Shown here piece by piece: positions 17,324-26,969 of a stretch of DNA of 64,000 nucleotides. The position numbers and the translations under genes were made by a program. Every line of letters starts with the position of its first letter. Positions within the stretch are counted from its first letter, which is position 1. The DNA is taken from assembly GCA_903995115.1 (NCBI GenBank), contig LR877150.1, positions 699,001 through 763,000 on the forward strand, read 5' to 3'. This DNA comes from Angomonas deanei (lineage: Eukaryota; Euglenozoa; Kinetoplastea; Trypanosomatida; Trypanosomatidae). Below the pieces are notes generated by a model. That model ran no database searches and was not told the DNA's origin. It worked only from the letters and a program-made list of their open reading frames with translations.

Positions 17324-17596
17324 TTCTACTTGTCGTGTCGCTAACACTAATTAGGGAAAACTAATCATCACAAGAAAAGGGAAATAAAGTTTGACAAGGG
17401 CGACACAACTGTTGGGGGGTTAACTCCCAAATTAAGAGAAACATTTTTTTTCTTTTTGAAACGCATCACACGCCAACGCAAAGCGTCATCAAAACAAAAA
17501 GGTATATAGAATTCAAACGCAGACTATGCCGCACAGCATCAGTAGTTGTGCTATCGTTTTTTCTTTTTCTTTTTTAGTGTCCTGCTAGTAGACAGC

Positions 17597-19636
17597 CTAG
17601 GCACTTTCATGATAAATCTTAAAATGTACACGTATTTTTCGAAACCGATTGGGCTTGTTATGCCATTCGAAAAGCACAGACCCAATTTCAGGGGAAATAA
17701 AGTGACCCGCTCCGTCCCTAAACACATTTTTGGCGACGACCAGCTCCACATTGCCGTCGCCCCTTGCTGGCACAAAAATGGCAAAGAAACACACCGGCCG
17801 CTTCTTTTTCACCGCGAACTCCCATATCACCTCTTCCTCCCGTCCTACCGGAATGGCCACTCTGTACTTTTTCCGTGCCTTGATGTGCACTCTCTTTGCC
17901 GTACAGTGTTGACGGGCCATCCCCGCGCCACCCCCGTAGACAGAGTTGGGGCTAAACGACTCCGCCGACCACCCGCTACTAGACAGTGAGGCGGTCTCGG
18001 AGTTGTGGGTCGCGTCTTCCTCGTCCACGCAGGGCACACAGCCGCCCTCACACTGACATTTACCCCCAAAGTAGACTGGCAGAAGGTTGGAATCGATAAT
18101 CCCTTTGAGCACTTCCGTGGTGCGGGACTTTTGACAAAAGTAGAATTTTGCCCTCGTGCTCATTTTGATGGTTTTCCGAATGCCCAGGTAGGAAAGATTC
18201 GCTACCGGGTGGCAATTCACCACGTACAGGCGATGCAGCATTTCGGGATAGTACTTTTGCACCATCGTTACCATTCCTGGCAGCTGGTTCAGTAACGGGG
18301 CATAGATGAACCGCTTGACATTGACGCCTTTGCAGTCGATAATCACGACACAGGAGGTAATGAGCTTCTTTTCCGGTAAAATGGTGTCTGCCGGGGTGGC
18401 AAAATTTTCGGCCACAAAGGTGTTTCGGACGCGGTTGTCCTGCATATTTTTGATGCAGTTCACCCTAATGAGCTGTGTCAGAACTTCCAGTAGGTAGGTT
18501 TGAAACAGCAGAATGAGCGCCTTGGTTTTACTCCCGATTGGCGTGAGCTGCAATAGTTCATTGAAGAGCTTTTTCCCCTCAAACCGACCTAGGCGGACGT
18601 ACAACACGGGGTGTCCCTCCTTGTCCCAGTAGTGAAAGGACACCGGCACATACTTGATGATGCTCCGCACAATGGGCTCTAGTAAGGAGTGGAAGTTGAG
18701 GGCATCCATGTAGTTCTTCTGGTCGTGTTGAATGGGGCGGGCCGCACTGGTGGTGTCAATGTAGAACTCCTCCTCCTCCGACTCGTCGTCGCCCAGCTGC
18801 AGCTCCCCCGAGTCGCGCCCGTGAAAGTTGAACATTCCATCCTCGTCTACGCTTGGCTCGGTATTAGAGGTTGTATCTGCGTCGGCATGTCGGTCTCCAG
18901 TGCTACTCCCCGCCGGCTCACTCTTGAATATGGCATCCTTCAGGCGACCTAACCACCATTTTTGCGGTTCGGGTTTACCGTCCGTCGACTTAGGTAGCGG
19001 GGTGTCGTGCGGCGCCGTTTTCGCGTGTGCCTTCCCGTGTGGGGGTTCCTTGTGCACATGCACAGCGGCCGGTGGTCGTCTCGGATTGGGCGACGACCCG
19101 GTGCCTACGGTCGAGTCACTGGTGTACAGCTCCGTGTAGGAAACGTTGTAGTACGTGTTGTTCATACTTGTACCAAGACCGGACGGGTCGTCTGTCGGCA
19201 CATGAGAAGAGTTCACCAAGGGCAACTTTAACCGCTCACAGATGAGCACCTCGTTGTACCCCCGCAGCGGAATGAGACTAGTGAAGACCGCCATAAAGTC
19301 CAAGTTCTGTTTTCGTCTAAACTCCGCAGTGCGTGTCAGGTTGTCAATGGCCTTATCAATATTGTAATCATTCGCCTTCAGATAACGGAAGAGGAGAATC
19401 TTTCGCTCGGTGTCGCTAATATTTTTGTTGAATCGCTCGTAAAAACGGGTGATGAACTCGTCGCATGGAAGTGTGTTCTCCTGCGATCCGGGGAACATTT
19501 TGGCCACTACCATTTCCCTAATCTTCCGCTCCATATTCTTAATCACAATTTCATGTTCTCGGGGGTCGTCGTGGTCCGACTCGGTCTTGACGCTAGACGT
19601 GCTGCGCCCCCTCTCCTTCTTTTTGGTGGAGCTCAT
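17597..19636 (-). CDS. Sec14-like CRAL-TRIO protein with long acidic insert and GOLD-like end
   Basis: 679 residues from the ATG at 19636, the first after a T12 tract and AATAG. A CRAL-TRIO N-terminal helical domain (about 45-150) is followed by an unusually long disordered, acidic insert (about 155-300). The lipid-binding CRAL-TRIO core (about 305-535) follows, with HYWDKEGHPVLYVRLGR near its start, YYPEMLHRLYVVNCHP and the closing GGKCQCEGGCVP. The last 110 residues are beta-rich and GOLD-like. Sec14 family proteins exchange phosphatidylinositol and other lipids and stimulate phosphoinositide kinases. Together with its downstream neighbour it forms a tandem pair sharing YWDKEGHPVLY and the GGxCxCEGGCxP end. 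Membrane target unknown. Confidence 0.83.
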   Translation of the reverse strand: MSSTKKKERGRSTSSVKTESDHDDPREHEIVIKNMERKIREMVVAKMFPGSQENTLPCDEFITRFYERFNKNISDTERKILLFRYLKANDYNIDKAIDNLTRTAEFRRKQNLDFMAVFTSLIPLRGYNEVLICERLKLPLVNSSHVPTDDPSGLGTSMNNTYYNVSYTELYTSDSTVGTGSSPNPRRPPAAVHVHKEPPHGKAHAKTAPHDTPLPKSTDGKPEPQKWWLGRLKDAIFKSEPAGSSTGDRHADADTTSNTEPSVDEDGMFNFHGRDSGELQLGDDESEEEEFYIDTTSAARPIQHDQKNYMDALNFHSLLEPIVRSIIKYVPVSFHYWDKEGHPVLYVRLGRFEGKKLFNELLQLTPIGSKTKALILLFQTYLLEVLTQLIRVNCIKNMQDNRVRNTFVAENFATPADTILPEKKLITSCVVIIDCKGVNVKRFIYAPLLNQLPGMVTMVQKYYPEMLHRLYVVNCHPVANLSYLGIRKTIKMSTRAKFYFCQKSRTTEVLKGIIDSNLLPVYFGGKCQCEGGCVPCVDEEDATHNSETASLSSSGWSAESFSPNSVYGGGAGMARQHCTAKRVHIKARKKYRVAIPVGREEEVIWEFAVKKKRPVCFFAIFVPARGDGNVELVVAKNVFRDGAGHFISPEIGSVLFEWHNKPNRFRKIRVHFKIYHESA

Positions 19637-19637
19637 T

Positions 19638-19680
19638 CTAAACCTATTTTTGGTGAAGAAGCATAGAGAAAAAAAAAAAA
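19638..19680 (-). promoter_or_regulatory. predicted trans-splice acceptor for the first Sec14 gene
   Basis: Transcript sense: T12 with CTCT, then CTTCTTCACC and two close AGs (19645-19644 and 19639-19638). The ATG lies at 19636. Confidence 0.55.
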
Positions 19681-19931
19681 TAGTGTACTGGAGAAAGGTA
19701 CACAAATGAGAATACACCGATAACAACGCACCACAAGAGGACTCACAAACCGTGACACTCAAAACTAGTGTCCGTTACACGTTAGGAAAGGAATCACCGT
19801 TGACGCAATAAGTCTGCAACGAAACTAACCCGCTTGGGAACCCCTCACGTAGAGTTTCACCAATTGGGAATTGTGCATGAACAAAGAAAAGGAAAACACC
19901 TCAGAAACAAAAAAAAACAACAACCGTTGAC

Positions 19932-21428
19932 CTACTCTAGGATACGACACTGCACTTTCTTCTCCTTCATCCAAGAGCTGCTGTTGTCAAATTTGAGTGT
20001 CAGCGTGCCCTCTTGGGGGCAAGAAAAGTTTCCGCTATTCGCACTGACACGAGCACTCACGATAATAAATTTATTCTTTTCCTCCTTTTCCGTTTTGCTC
20101 CACTTTTTAGTCTTTTTCTCGTCCTTTTTCGTATCTTTTGCCCCAACAGTTTCTGGAGAAGCGTTCGGGTCGGCGTGCACCTCCGGTTGGGGCCGGCTGT
20201 CGGTACTGATCTCATCGCCGGCGGCCGGTGTACATAGTGTTTGCTGAAGGCAGAACTCGCGAGATTTCTCGGTCAGCTCCTCTTTAGAAGTGAAAAAGGC
20301 AGAAAAGAGGATGTCGTGGCTACCAGCGGTGAAGTCCCACGAAATACTTTGCCCAGCCACCACAGTCAGCACCTTTTCCGTCACCTTGCCTGCCTTTATC
20401 GTGAACTCTTCGGTGACTCCCACCTTGTTGAGGTCTCCATCTTTTGGTACATACGCCGGCAGACACCCTCCCTCGCAGGCACAGGAACCACCCATCGACT
20501 TGGGCAGTTTATCCTCGTCGATGACTTTCAACAAGACGGAAGGGGTTTCACTTTTGGTGCAAAAGACCACCTTTTTACGCGTGTTCACGTCCAGGCTGCC
20601 CTTCACTAGGTTGTACGCCATCTGAATCAGCTTGGGGCAATTCACCACAAATAAGCGGTGCAGCACCTCGGGGTAGTACTTTTGATCGACGTCAAAGATG
20701 CACTGCACTACGTGCGCAAACCGCCGTTGGAGCATTCCCATGTGCAACCCGTCCGTGTCCATGACGACCGTGATACCCGCAATGCGTCGCTTGTTAAGGG
20801 AACGCGACAGATGGTCCGCGTAACGGATCATGTAGTACTGCACCTCGTTCATGTAGGTGTGGTACGGCACAATGACGTCCTTCATCTCCCCACCGGGAGG
20901 AATCAGTTTCGTTATATCCTTGACAATTTTACCCACGTCTGCCTTTCCGCAACAATCGTACAACACCGGGTGGCCTTCCTTGTCCCAGTAGTGGTACACG
21001 TTGACGTAGGACGTCTGAAGTGCCCGGTAGCAGAGGTCCCAGGCGGTGTTGAGTTCTCGCTCCGCCCCCAGCGCCTCTCCAGGGATGGAGGGCTTCAGGG
21101 TGGCCACAATGTCCTTCTCGTCGTAGCCCAAGAGTGGGAAAGCACACGGAAACATCCTCCACTGGTCTATACCGTGCTCCTTTCGGAACACCACCGTGTT
21201 TCGAATCATGGCCATGCTGTTCTCTTCGTTCCACTTCCTCGCCTTCAAATACTTGTATGCTAGAAACTCGCGGTCCTCGTCTGTTTTCTCCCGTGCGAAG
21301 ATGTAGGGCCACTCATTCTCATATTCGTCCTTCACCCGTTTTACCAGCTTCTGCACCATTTCCTTTTGCTTATCGTTGAGCTCGTCCATTTCGGGGATGG
21401 AAACTGCAATGTCGTCTGCTTTGACCAT
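19932..21428 (-). CDS. Sec14-like CRAL-TRIO protein with GOLD domain
   Basis: 498 residues from the true ATG at 21428; the frame reaches 21446 only from a GTG. The order is helical CRAL-TRIO N domain (about 10-90), CRAL-TRIO lipid-binding domain (about 125-320; YWDKEGHPVLYDCCGK, QKYYPEVLHRLFVVNCPK, GGSCACEGGCLP), then a GOLD-type beta-sandwich (about 335-490). The GOLD part is interrupted by a Lys/Glu-rich linker (DTKKDEKKTKKWSKTEKEEKN). It is probably cytosolic and peripheral to Golgi or endosome membranes. It lies directly downstream of a longer paralogue (17597..19636 in coordinates, but transcribed after this gene), so this copy is transcribed first. Confidence 0.86.
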   Translation of the reverse strand: MVKADDIAVSIPEMDELNDKQKEMVQKLVKRVKDEYENEWPYIFAREKTDEDREFLAYKYLKARKWNEENSMAMIRNTVVFRKEHGIDQWRMFPCAFPLLGYDEKDIVATLKPSIPGEALGAERELNTAWDLCYRALQTSYVNVYHYWDKEGHPVLYDCCGKADVGKIVKDITKLIPPGGEMKDVIVPYHTYMNEVQYYMIRYADHLSRSLNKRRIAGITVVMDTDGLHMGMLQRRFAHVVQCIFDVDQKYYPEVLHRLFVVNCPKLIQMAYNLVKGSLDVNTRKKVVFCTKSETPSVLLKVIDEDKLPKSMGGSCACEGGCLPAYVPKDGDLNKVGVTEEFTIKAGKVTEKVLTVVAGQSISWDFTAGSHDILFSAFFTSKEELTEKSREFCLQQTLCTPAAGDEISTDSRPQPEVHADPNASPETVGAKDTKKDEKKTKKWSKTEKEEKNKFIIVSARVSANSGNFSCPQEGTLTLKFDNSSSWMKEKKVQCRILE

Positions 21429-21604
21429 TTTGAGTTGAACTTCCACTAAGGAGGGAGAGAGGGTAGAGGCAGAAGCGCTTTCATTTTATCTTTCAACGGC
21501 TAGAATCTGACTATTTGTGCACAAGATAAAGTAAGCACAAAAAAAAAAAAACAAGAACAGTAGTATTTAAGGTTTATATATAAATATTACACAACCGGTG
21601 CATT

Positions 21605-22858
21605 TTATATTTTATGATACAAAAGAAAGTAGGACGACTCTCCCCTTATGGATTCAAACGGCACGACAGAAACGCGGGCATCGTCGCACAGCACACACTC
21701 GGCCTCGGTGACGCTGCTGGTGATGAGGGGATTTGCTGCGTTGGCGGTGAGGAAGGACACATAGTGCCCTTTTGCGGTTGCCGCCCCTCGGTGCGCTACC
21801 ACCGATGACAGCCGGTACGACCGCTGGTTAGCCGCCACCTCCTTCGCACAGATACTGGACGGAATCACGAGCGTTTTGCCGAAGCGAACCGTGTTGTCTA
21901 GTTTCACCAGTTCCCCTTCCGCCGTGACTGCCCACCGACGGAGGTGGAGACACAGTATTTTAGGAAGCTTTCCCAAGTAGGTGGTTTTCGTTAGCTGCTT
22001 ATTGTGGTCGTCGTCTACCACTTTTTCTTTGCGATAGGACCACTCCAACGCCTCCTCGATGGAACAGCTCATGGAGAAGCAAATATCGATTGGAAGAGAG
22101 TAAAAGTGCTCCACGGAGACGGAAACTTCGTCCTTCTTTTTGGCATTTCCCTTTATGTGACTCTCCAACGTGCCGCCGAGCAGATTATCCAACAGGACGG
22201 ACCGTCCCACTGGTAGCGCCTGTCGATTGAACTTCAGCTTGTCCTTTCCCTTCACCGTCTTCCAGCCCTTTTCGTGGGTTTCCGACTGCTCCACGTCCCC
22301 TTTTGATGCTACCGGTTTACTAAAGGTCAACTCTAAGGCGTGTATTTCACTGTTTAGCTGCTCCAGTAGATACTGCAAGAACTCTTGGGCATCCTCTTGT
22401 GTGGCACCGCTTCCGACAAAGCTGTTGGATGTCCCGCCAACGTTCGGTAGCCGGAGAACAGGGCAGACCGTACGGGATTGCTTGTCTTTCCAGTACTGCA
22501 AGCACCACTTTCCGATCGCGGAGGAGAAGGGGCACACTTCCGCATGGTCGATGAGCGCACACATGAGCTGTGCCATGGGCGGCAAAAAAATAAGGGACTG
22601 CAGAATAGAGTTCATGTAGCAAAAGTTACGATTGTTTAGAATCCCCCTTGGAAACGGTGGAGAACTAAACCGCTGAACAAAAGGAGACGATTTTGAAGTT
22701 GTATTCAGGCACAGTTTTTCGTATACCTCCTTCAGCACAAGAGGAGGCACGGGCTGTGCGTCACCTATTGGTGCATCTGGGGTGCTCTGCGCCGTGCCCT
22801 TCTTTCCGGAGCGTCTAGATTTTTTTTGAGCTAGTGTCGAACCAGGTGGTCCATTCAT
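21605..22858 (-). CDS. ubiquitin carboxyl-terminal hydrolase, USP10/UBP3 type
   Basis: 417 residues from the ATG at 22858; the longer frame begins at a TTG. The Cys box PRGILNNRNFCYMNSILQSL sits at 70-89, with C80 the nucleophile and N75 nearby for the oxyanion hole. The His box GHYVSF has H365, and the CDDARVS segment supplies the third residue. The Cys-box wording and short, insert-poor catalytic domain are closest to USP10/UBP3. USP10-type enzymes trim ubiquitin from translation, autophagy and trafficking targets. The N-terminal 65 residues are basic and disordered; no G3BP-binding motif is recognised. RPN12 and a HECT ligase are in the same transcription unit. Confidence 0.88.
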   Translation of the reverse strand: MNGPPGSTLAQKKSRRSGKKGTAQSTPDAPIGDAQPVPPLVLKEVYEKLCLNTTSKSSPFVQRFSSPPFPRGILNNRNFCYMNSILQSLIFLPPMAQLMCALIDHAEVCPFSSAIGKWCLQYWKDKQSRTVCPVLRLPNVGGTSNSFVGSGATQEDAQEFLQYLLEQLNSEIHALELTFSKPVASKGDVEQSETHEKGWKTVKGKDKLKFNRQALPVGRSVLLDNLLGGTLESHIKGNAKKKDEVSVSVEHFYSLPIDICFSMSCSIEEALEWSYRKEKVVDDDHNKQLTKTTYLGKLPKILCLHLRRWAVTAEGELVKLDNTVRFGKTLVIPSSICAKEVAANQRSYRLSSVVAHRGAATAKGHYVSFLTANAANPLITSSVTEAECVLCDDARVSVVPFESIRGESSYFLLYHKI

Positions 22859-23087
22859 AACTACACCCCGGAAGAACAACAGCAGAAGAGAGGAAATGAA
22901 GTGGAAAGGGATTGGTGGTGTGGTTTCAAGAGAGCCACGGTGTTGGCGTAAGGCCCTTCCTCCTCGCTCTGTAAAATACCAATGGTGTTACAATGGGCGG
23001 CACAACAACTAAAAAATAGGAAATACCAATCAAAACATGTTATATACTTCACATTATTCTATATATGCATAGGTGTATACCCCCCAC

Positions 23088-25633
23088 TTAGCTTTCAAAC
23101 TGCTTGCCAGCCTTTACAAAGTCAATCAGGCTGCGAATGTGCTTCTTTAGGTTGAGTGTCTTCAGTGAAACTTCTACACTCTTGGCGCCAGATATGGCGC
23201 CCTTCACATCCATTAGCCGTACGATGGCCGTTTCGGTTAACTCTTCCCACCCTACCCCGTCGTCGTCTGTGATTTCACAGGTGAAGATTCCCTTTAACGT
23301 GTTAACGTCATTTGTGGAGGAGAACGTTTCTCTATTTTGCAGTAGCAGCCACACGCAGAAAAGGCGGGCGCAGCAGTTGAGCATGGCGCAGGCCTGACGC
23401 TGCCTTGATCGGGAGCGGACAATAGCGTCAGTGCAACCGATGAGGTGCTTGTAACTTTCACGAAGTAGGACTTCGAGGGAATCCACTTTCGATGGGTTGC
23501 GATCACGGAAGTGGGAAATGAGTCGTTTCTGTACCGCACGGAAAAGACCGCCGCCTTTTCCATTTCCTCGTTGGCATCCTGCAGCTCTTTTCGAACCGCG
23601 ACGTGTGTCTCGATCACGGCACAGAAGTCAGCATACGGGACGTCGTCCGGTAGGGTAAACACCAAGTTCGGCTCACAGTAGTAGGTCTTGAGTCGCCGCA
23701 TTAGCTCATCCGAAACAAGCCACAGGCCCTCCATCGTAGAGCCCTGTATTTTGAACCTGGCCGCATTCTTCGAGGCTAATATTGTCACATCGGCGCCATT
23801 GACGTATTCGAGTGATAAAACATTCGGTGCTACCGGCCCAATCGCGGTCATGTCGGGAAAGAGGTCCACCAGCGACGGCGCGGGAGACTTGTCCGTGTTG
23901 ATTTGAATGGAAAAGTTGGGATTCTTGACAGGATTCACGGCCTTGGCGACTAAGGAAAGAGGCGCAATCATGGACGCATTCGAGGTCACATGTTCGTTCG
24001 TCTTGGTATTTTTAAACAGCGCCACCGCCGTCACCTCCAGCGACGACGGTACAATGTGGTCCTTGTCGTCTGAGCACAGCACCGTGACGGGAATGGTCAC
24101 CGTTTCGCCTGGTTCAATGTGGGGAATCTGCTTGTACTCGGTTTCACAGTGAATCGGCTCCGTCGCACGAAAGTACACCTCTACGCCCCTGAGCACACCC
24201 AACAAGGTGGCATTGCTCAGTTTGACGAGCAGTGAGACAATGAGCTTGTCCCCAGAAGGGATGGAGGAGGAATTCACAAATTCCAACTCGAGGCCATCGG
24301 CTGCTGGTGGGGGTGGCGGTGGCGGTGGTGCGGCGGCCGCCGCCGCTGCTGCTGCCGGTGCGGGGGGTTCTTTCGCCGGATCGGCTACGCTAGTGGCAGG
24401 TGCCCTTGAGGCGGCGCCAATGTTGGCCATTGGCTGCAGTGCGTCCCCGGTTTCCTTCAGTTCATCGTCTATTTTGCGCAACTCACTACACATATCCCCG
24501 TAGAGCTCCGCCTTACTTTCCAGCGCGATAATGGTGCCCTCTGCTGGGTCGGTTCCAAGGTAGCTGACCGAAAGTCTACCATCCGCGTTCAGCAGGACAA
24601 TCATGCCCTCAACACCGCAGAATCCGTTGACGGTGAGACACTGTGGAATGCCAGAGCTGACCTTGGCGCTCCACTCTAACGTCACGTCACTAAAGATACT
24701 AATCGAACTATCTAAAAACCCTACCACCACATTATGGTAATCCACCTCTGGTAGTTTGTAGAAGCACATGGAAATGGCCTCCGCGTTGAGGCGGCGGTTC
24801 GTGATCACACTGCCCTTGCTGTCTAGCACGTGCAGTTTGTACCCGCAGAGCACGACAATGGTCTCTTCCCTCAATCCACGTTGAAGGTTACACGACACAA
24901 TCGACACGGCGTCCTCTCCCAAGTTGTAGGCCCACGTGGGGGACAGCTTGCCAACGCTCTCCGTGCCGCCAGCGCCCATTGCGGCGTACGCGTAGGACCC
25001 GTAGCAAAGAAGGAACATGGAACTATTACACGTCAGAAAACAGTCTTTCGAGGCACAGTAGGCCAGAGGCCCCGGGGACAGAAACTGATTTGGTGGGAGT
25101 ACCCGTTGGTACAAGACTTTGTTAAAGTCGACAAACGTTAGGAATCCATCGAGCGACTGCACACAAAGCATTTTGTAGTAGGCGTTTCCAAAGTTTCCGC
25201 TCACAAAGTTATACGCAGAGTGGTCAAACGTGGTTTCGAAGGCCGGAGAGCAGTTGTAGTAAAACTCGTCTAGCGCACCGTCGCCGCTTCGCTGGGCGTC
25301 TCCTACACGGAGGATACGCAGGAGCGACAATCGCCTAGGAAACAGTACCGCCAATAAATTCTCCGTGACGCCGTCGCACACAGGTTCAAACGGGCCGCAC
25401 TCAACTTGAAGAATCGGCTCGTCAAACTTTTTCTCAAACAGAACGTCACTGGCTTGCATTTCACCCCGTTCCTGTGACGGGCTGATAATGCGCAAGTGGC
25501 CTTGAAAGGAGCCAACCACAATCTTGTCCCCTCCCGTGTTGTCCACGTTACCGACTGTCATCGCCGTACTACTAAATTCCTCTTCTGGAAAAGAGGTGAA
25601 CCAAAAGTCACGCAGCTGAAAAAGAGAGCCCAT
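23088..25633 (-). CDS. BBS9: BBS9/PTHB1, BBSome subunit, split by one frame change
   Basis: The N-terminus (MGSLFQLRDFWFTSFPEEEF, then ADVDNTG-like VGNVDNTGGDKIVVGSFQG) matches BBS9 closely, as do LGTDP and DVTLEW in the beta-propeller (1-370). A low-complexity Ala/Pro run (about 422-444) precedes the GAE and platform domains. The family C-terminus (KRLISHFRDRNPSKVDSLEV onward, ending KHIRSLIDFVKAGKQF) lies in a different frame, beginning near 23545. Reading through the A4 run at 23542-23545 with one more base would join them, for about 848 residues versus 887 in human. The first frame alone would end at 23294 with a non-homologous tail. BBS9 is a core BBSome subunit for export of ciliary membrane proteins. 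The frame change is most simply an assembly indel. Confidence 0.88.
24301..24366 (-). repeat. trinucleotide low-complexity run coding poly-Ala then poly-Pro
   Basis: Short GGT/GGC and GCC/GCT repeats on the plus strand code for about ten alanines followed by eight prolines in BBS9, between its propeller and GAE domain. A flexible linker prone to length change. Confidence 0.8.
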
Positions 25634-25899
25634 ATCTCACGCCAATCTTCGAGGTTGATGTGATTTCTCTTTGGCGCTAAAGTAAGGGAAAAAAAAAAAT
25701 ACTAAAGTTGGATTACCTTATAAAGGGAGTGAGAAAGAGGACAGTGGGGGAAATGACAAGGTGAGCGACCACCAAAATGGTAAATACTACATCCGTAAAC
25801 AACAGCACAAGACATTAGAGATATATGAACAACGCTACCCGTTGTTAGCGATCATTCTACTTATGGAACAGTTTTGCACATTGGGGGTTGTAATGACCG

Positions 25900-26814
25900 T
25901 CAATCCCACCCCCACTCGTCGTCCTTCTGCGTCGTGGCGGGGGCGGCTGAATTTTGCGTGGCACTGGAGTTCACATTGTTCGTCTCCTCCACCGGGGTGC
26001 CCCAGAGGTCCGTTCGTTGATTCATCTGAGCTTCCGAGACGTGTGGGTTGCCCTCATCCTCCGCTGCCTTCGCATGACGTCGAAGATCCTCCAGCGCATC
26101 CTCTTCGTTCCCCTTCGCAATATCATTGACGTACGACGAAAGCGTCGTACTCCACTTGTTCCACTGGCTTGTAATGTCCCCCTTGACCTTGTCCACATCC
26201 GTCTTCTGCAGCGCCTCGTTGGCGGTTTGGCCCAACTCTGCCGCTTTTTGAGACAACAGGTTCCACCCACTGCTAAGCATGTTCTGCCAATCACCGCCGT
26301 CTCTCGCATTGGTGGTCGTGTTGGTGTTCGGGGTGGCGGATGTTGGGGAGCCAAACCCCTGATACTTATCACTGGGCGCTTGGGCTCTGGTATTCTGCTG
26401 CTCCGTAAACCACTGAGGTGGCACCCACCCTGCCTCGTCAAAAGGGGTGTTGGTGACCTCCGCATCCAGTAGGGCGGCGTACCGCAGCGCCGGCAGCGAG
26501 TTGTACTTTTCCTTGTGGGGCAGTTTGCTGATCCCGTTCTTTTCAAAGTACGCTCGTGCCCTTCGATTACCGCCGATTTTCATCTTTCGGAGTTTTTCCG
26601 GTTTCCAGTCCGACCAACTGTCCATTACCATACTTCTTACGAAAGAAAGGTGGACGCCCAGGCCGCGGTGCTTTCCGCTGCACTCTAGACAAATGAAGAC
26701 GGCATGGTTAATGTCGCACCACTGGGGATTGAGCGCGCCGCAGTCGAAACAGGTCTTGCACTCTGGGTCGGCGGCCAAAATCCGCTTAAACGTTTCCTTG
26801 TCTACTTGAGCCAT
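25900..26814 (-). CDS. ArfGAP1-type Arf GTPase-activating protein
   Basis: 304 residues from the ATG at 26814; the longer frame is a CT-repeat splice tract and is rejected. The ArfGAP zinc finger is intact: CFDC (C21, C24) then CLEC (C41, C44), with the arginine finger in KHRGLG. This stimulates GTP hydrolysis by Arf on Golgi membranes. The middle ([20 protein letters not shown]) resembles a lipid-packing amphipathic helix, and the protein ends DDEWGWD, an acidic tryptophan motif like those that contact the coatomer delta-COP subunit. Both features are typical of the ArfGAP1/Gcs1 class rather than ArfGAP2/3. Role: COPI vesicle cycle. Confidence 0.87.
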   Translation of the reverse strand: MAQVDKETFKRILAADPECKTCFDCGALNPQWCDINHAVFICLECSGKHRGLGVHLSFVRSMVMDSWSDWKPEKLRKMKIGGNRRARAYFEKNGISKLPHKEKYNSLPALRYAALLDAEVTNTPFDEAGWVPPQWFTEQQNTRAQAPSDKYQGFGSPTSATPNTNTTTNARDGGDWQNMLSSGWNLLSQKAAELGQTANEALQKTDVDKVKGDITSQWNKWSTTLSSYVNDIAKGNEEDALEDLRRHAKAAEDEGNPHVSEAQMNQRTDLWGTPVEETNNVNSSATQNSAAPATTQKDDEWGWD

Positions 26815-26825
26815 TCCACGCAAAT

Positions 26826-26866
26826 CTGAAACTTGGGAGAGAGAGAGAGAGAGAGGGGGTGGGGGT
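26826..26866 (-). promoter_or_regulatory. predicted trans-splice acceptor with CT-repeat tract, ArfGAP gene
   Basis: Transcript sense: CCACCCCC then (CT) repeats over 26834-26854, then CCCAAG and TTTCAG (AG at 26833-26832 and 26827-26826). The ATG follows at 26814. Confidence 0.65.
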
Positions 26867-26969
26867 GGAAAGCAAAGCACAATGACGGGAACAGACAACG
26901 ACAACTAACAGAGCGAACGTCACACGGGAATCAAATTACTTGAACTAGTGAAACTGTACATACGGCATT

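Noticed and set aside
21429-21446. Extension of the second Sec14 frame
   Set aside because: Starts at GTG; the first ATG is at 21428. The same reasoning applies to RPB7 (17323), USP10-like (22858), the PPR-like gene (40568) and VPS29 (55586).
22861-23052. 63-codon minus-strand frame upstream of the USP gene
   Set aside because: Overlaps the leader and splice signal, low-complexity translation, no family similarity.
24301-24366. The GGT/GGC repeat as a G-quadruplex or regulatory element
   Set aside because: It is inside the BBS9 coding frame and is explained as a poly-Ala/Pro linker.
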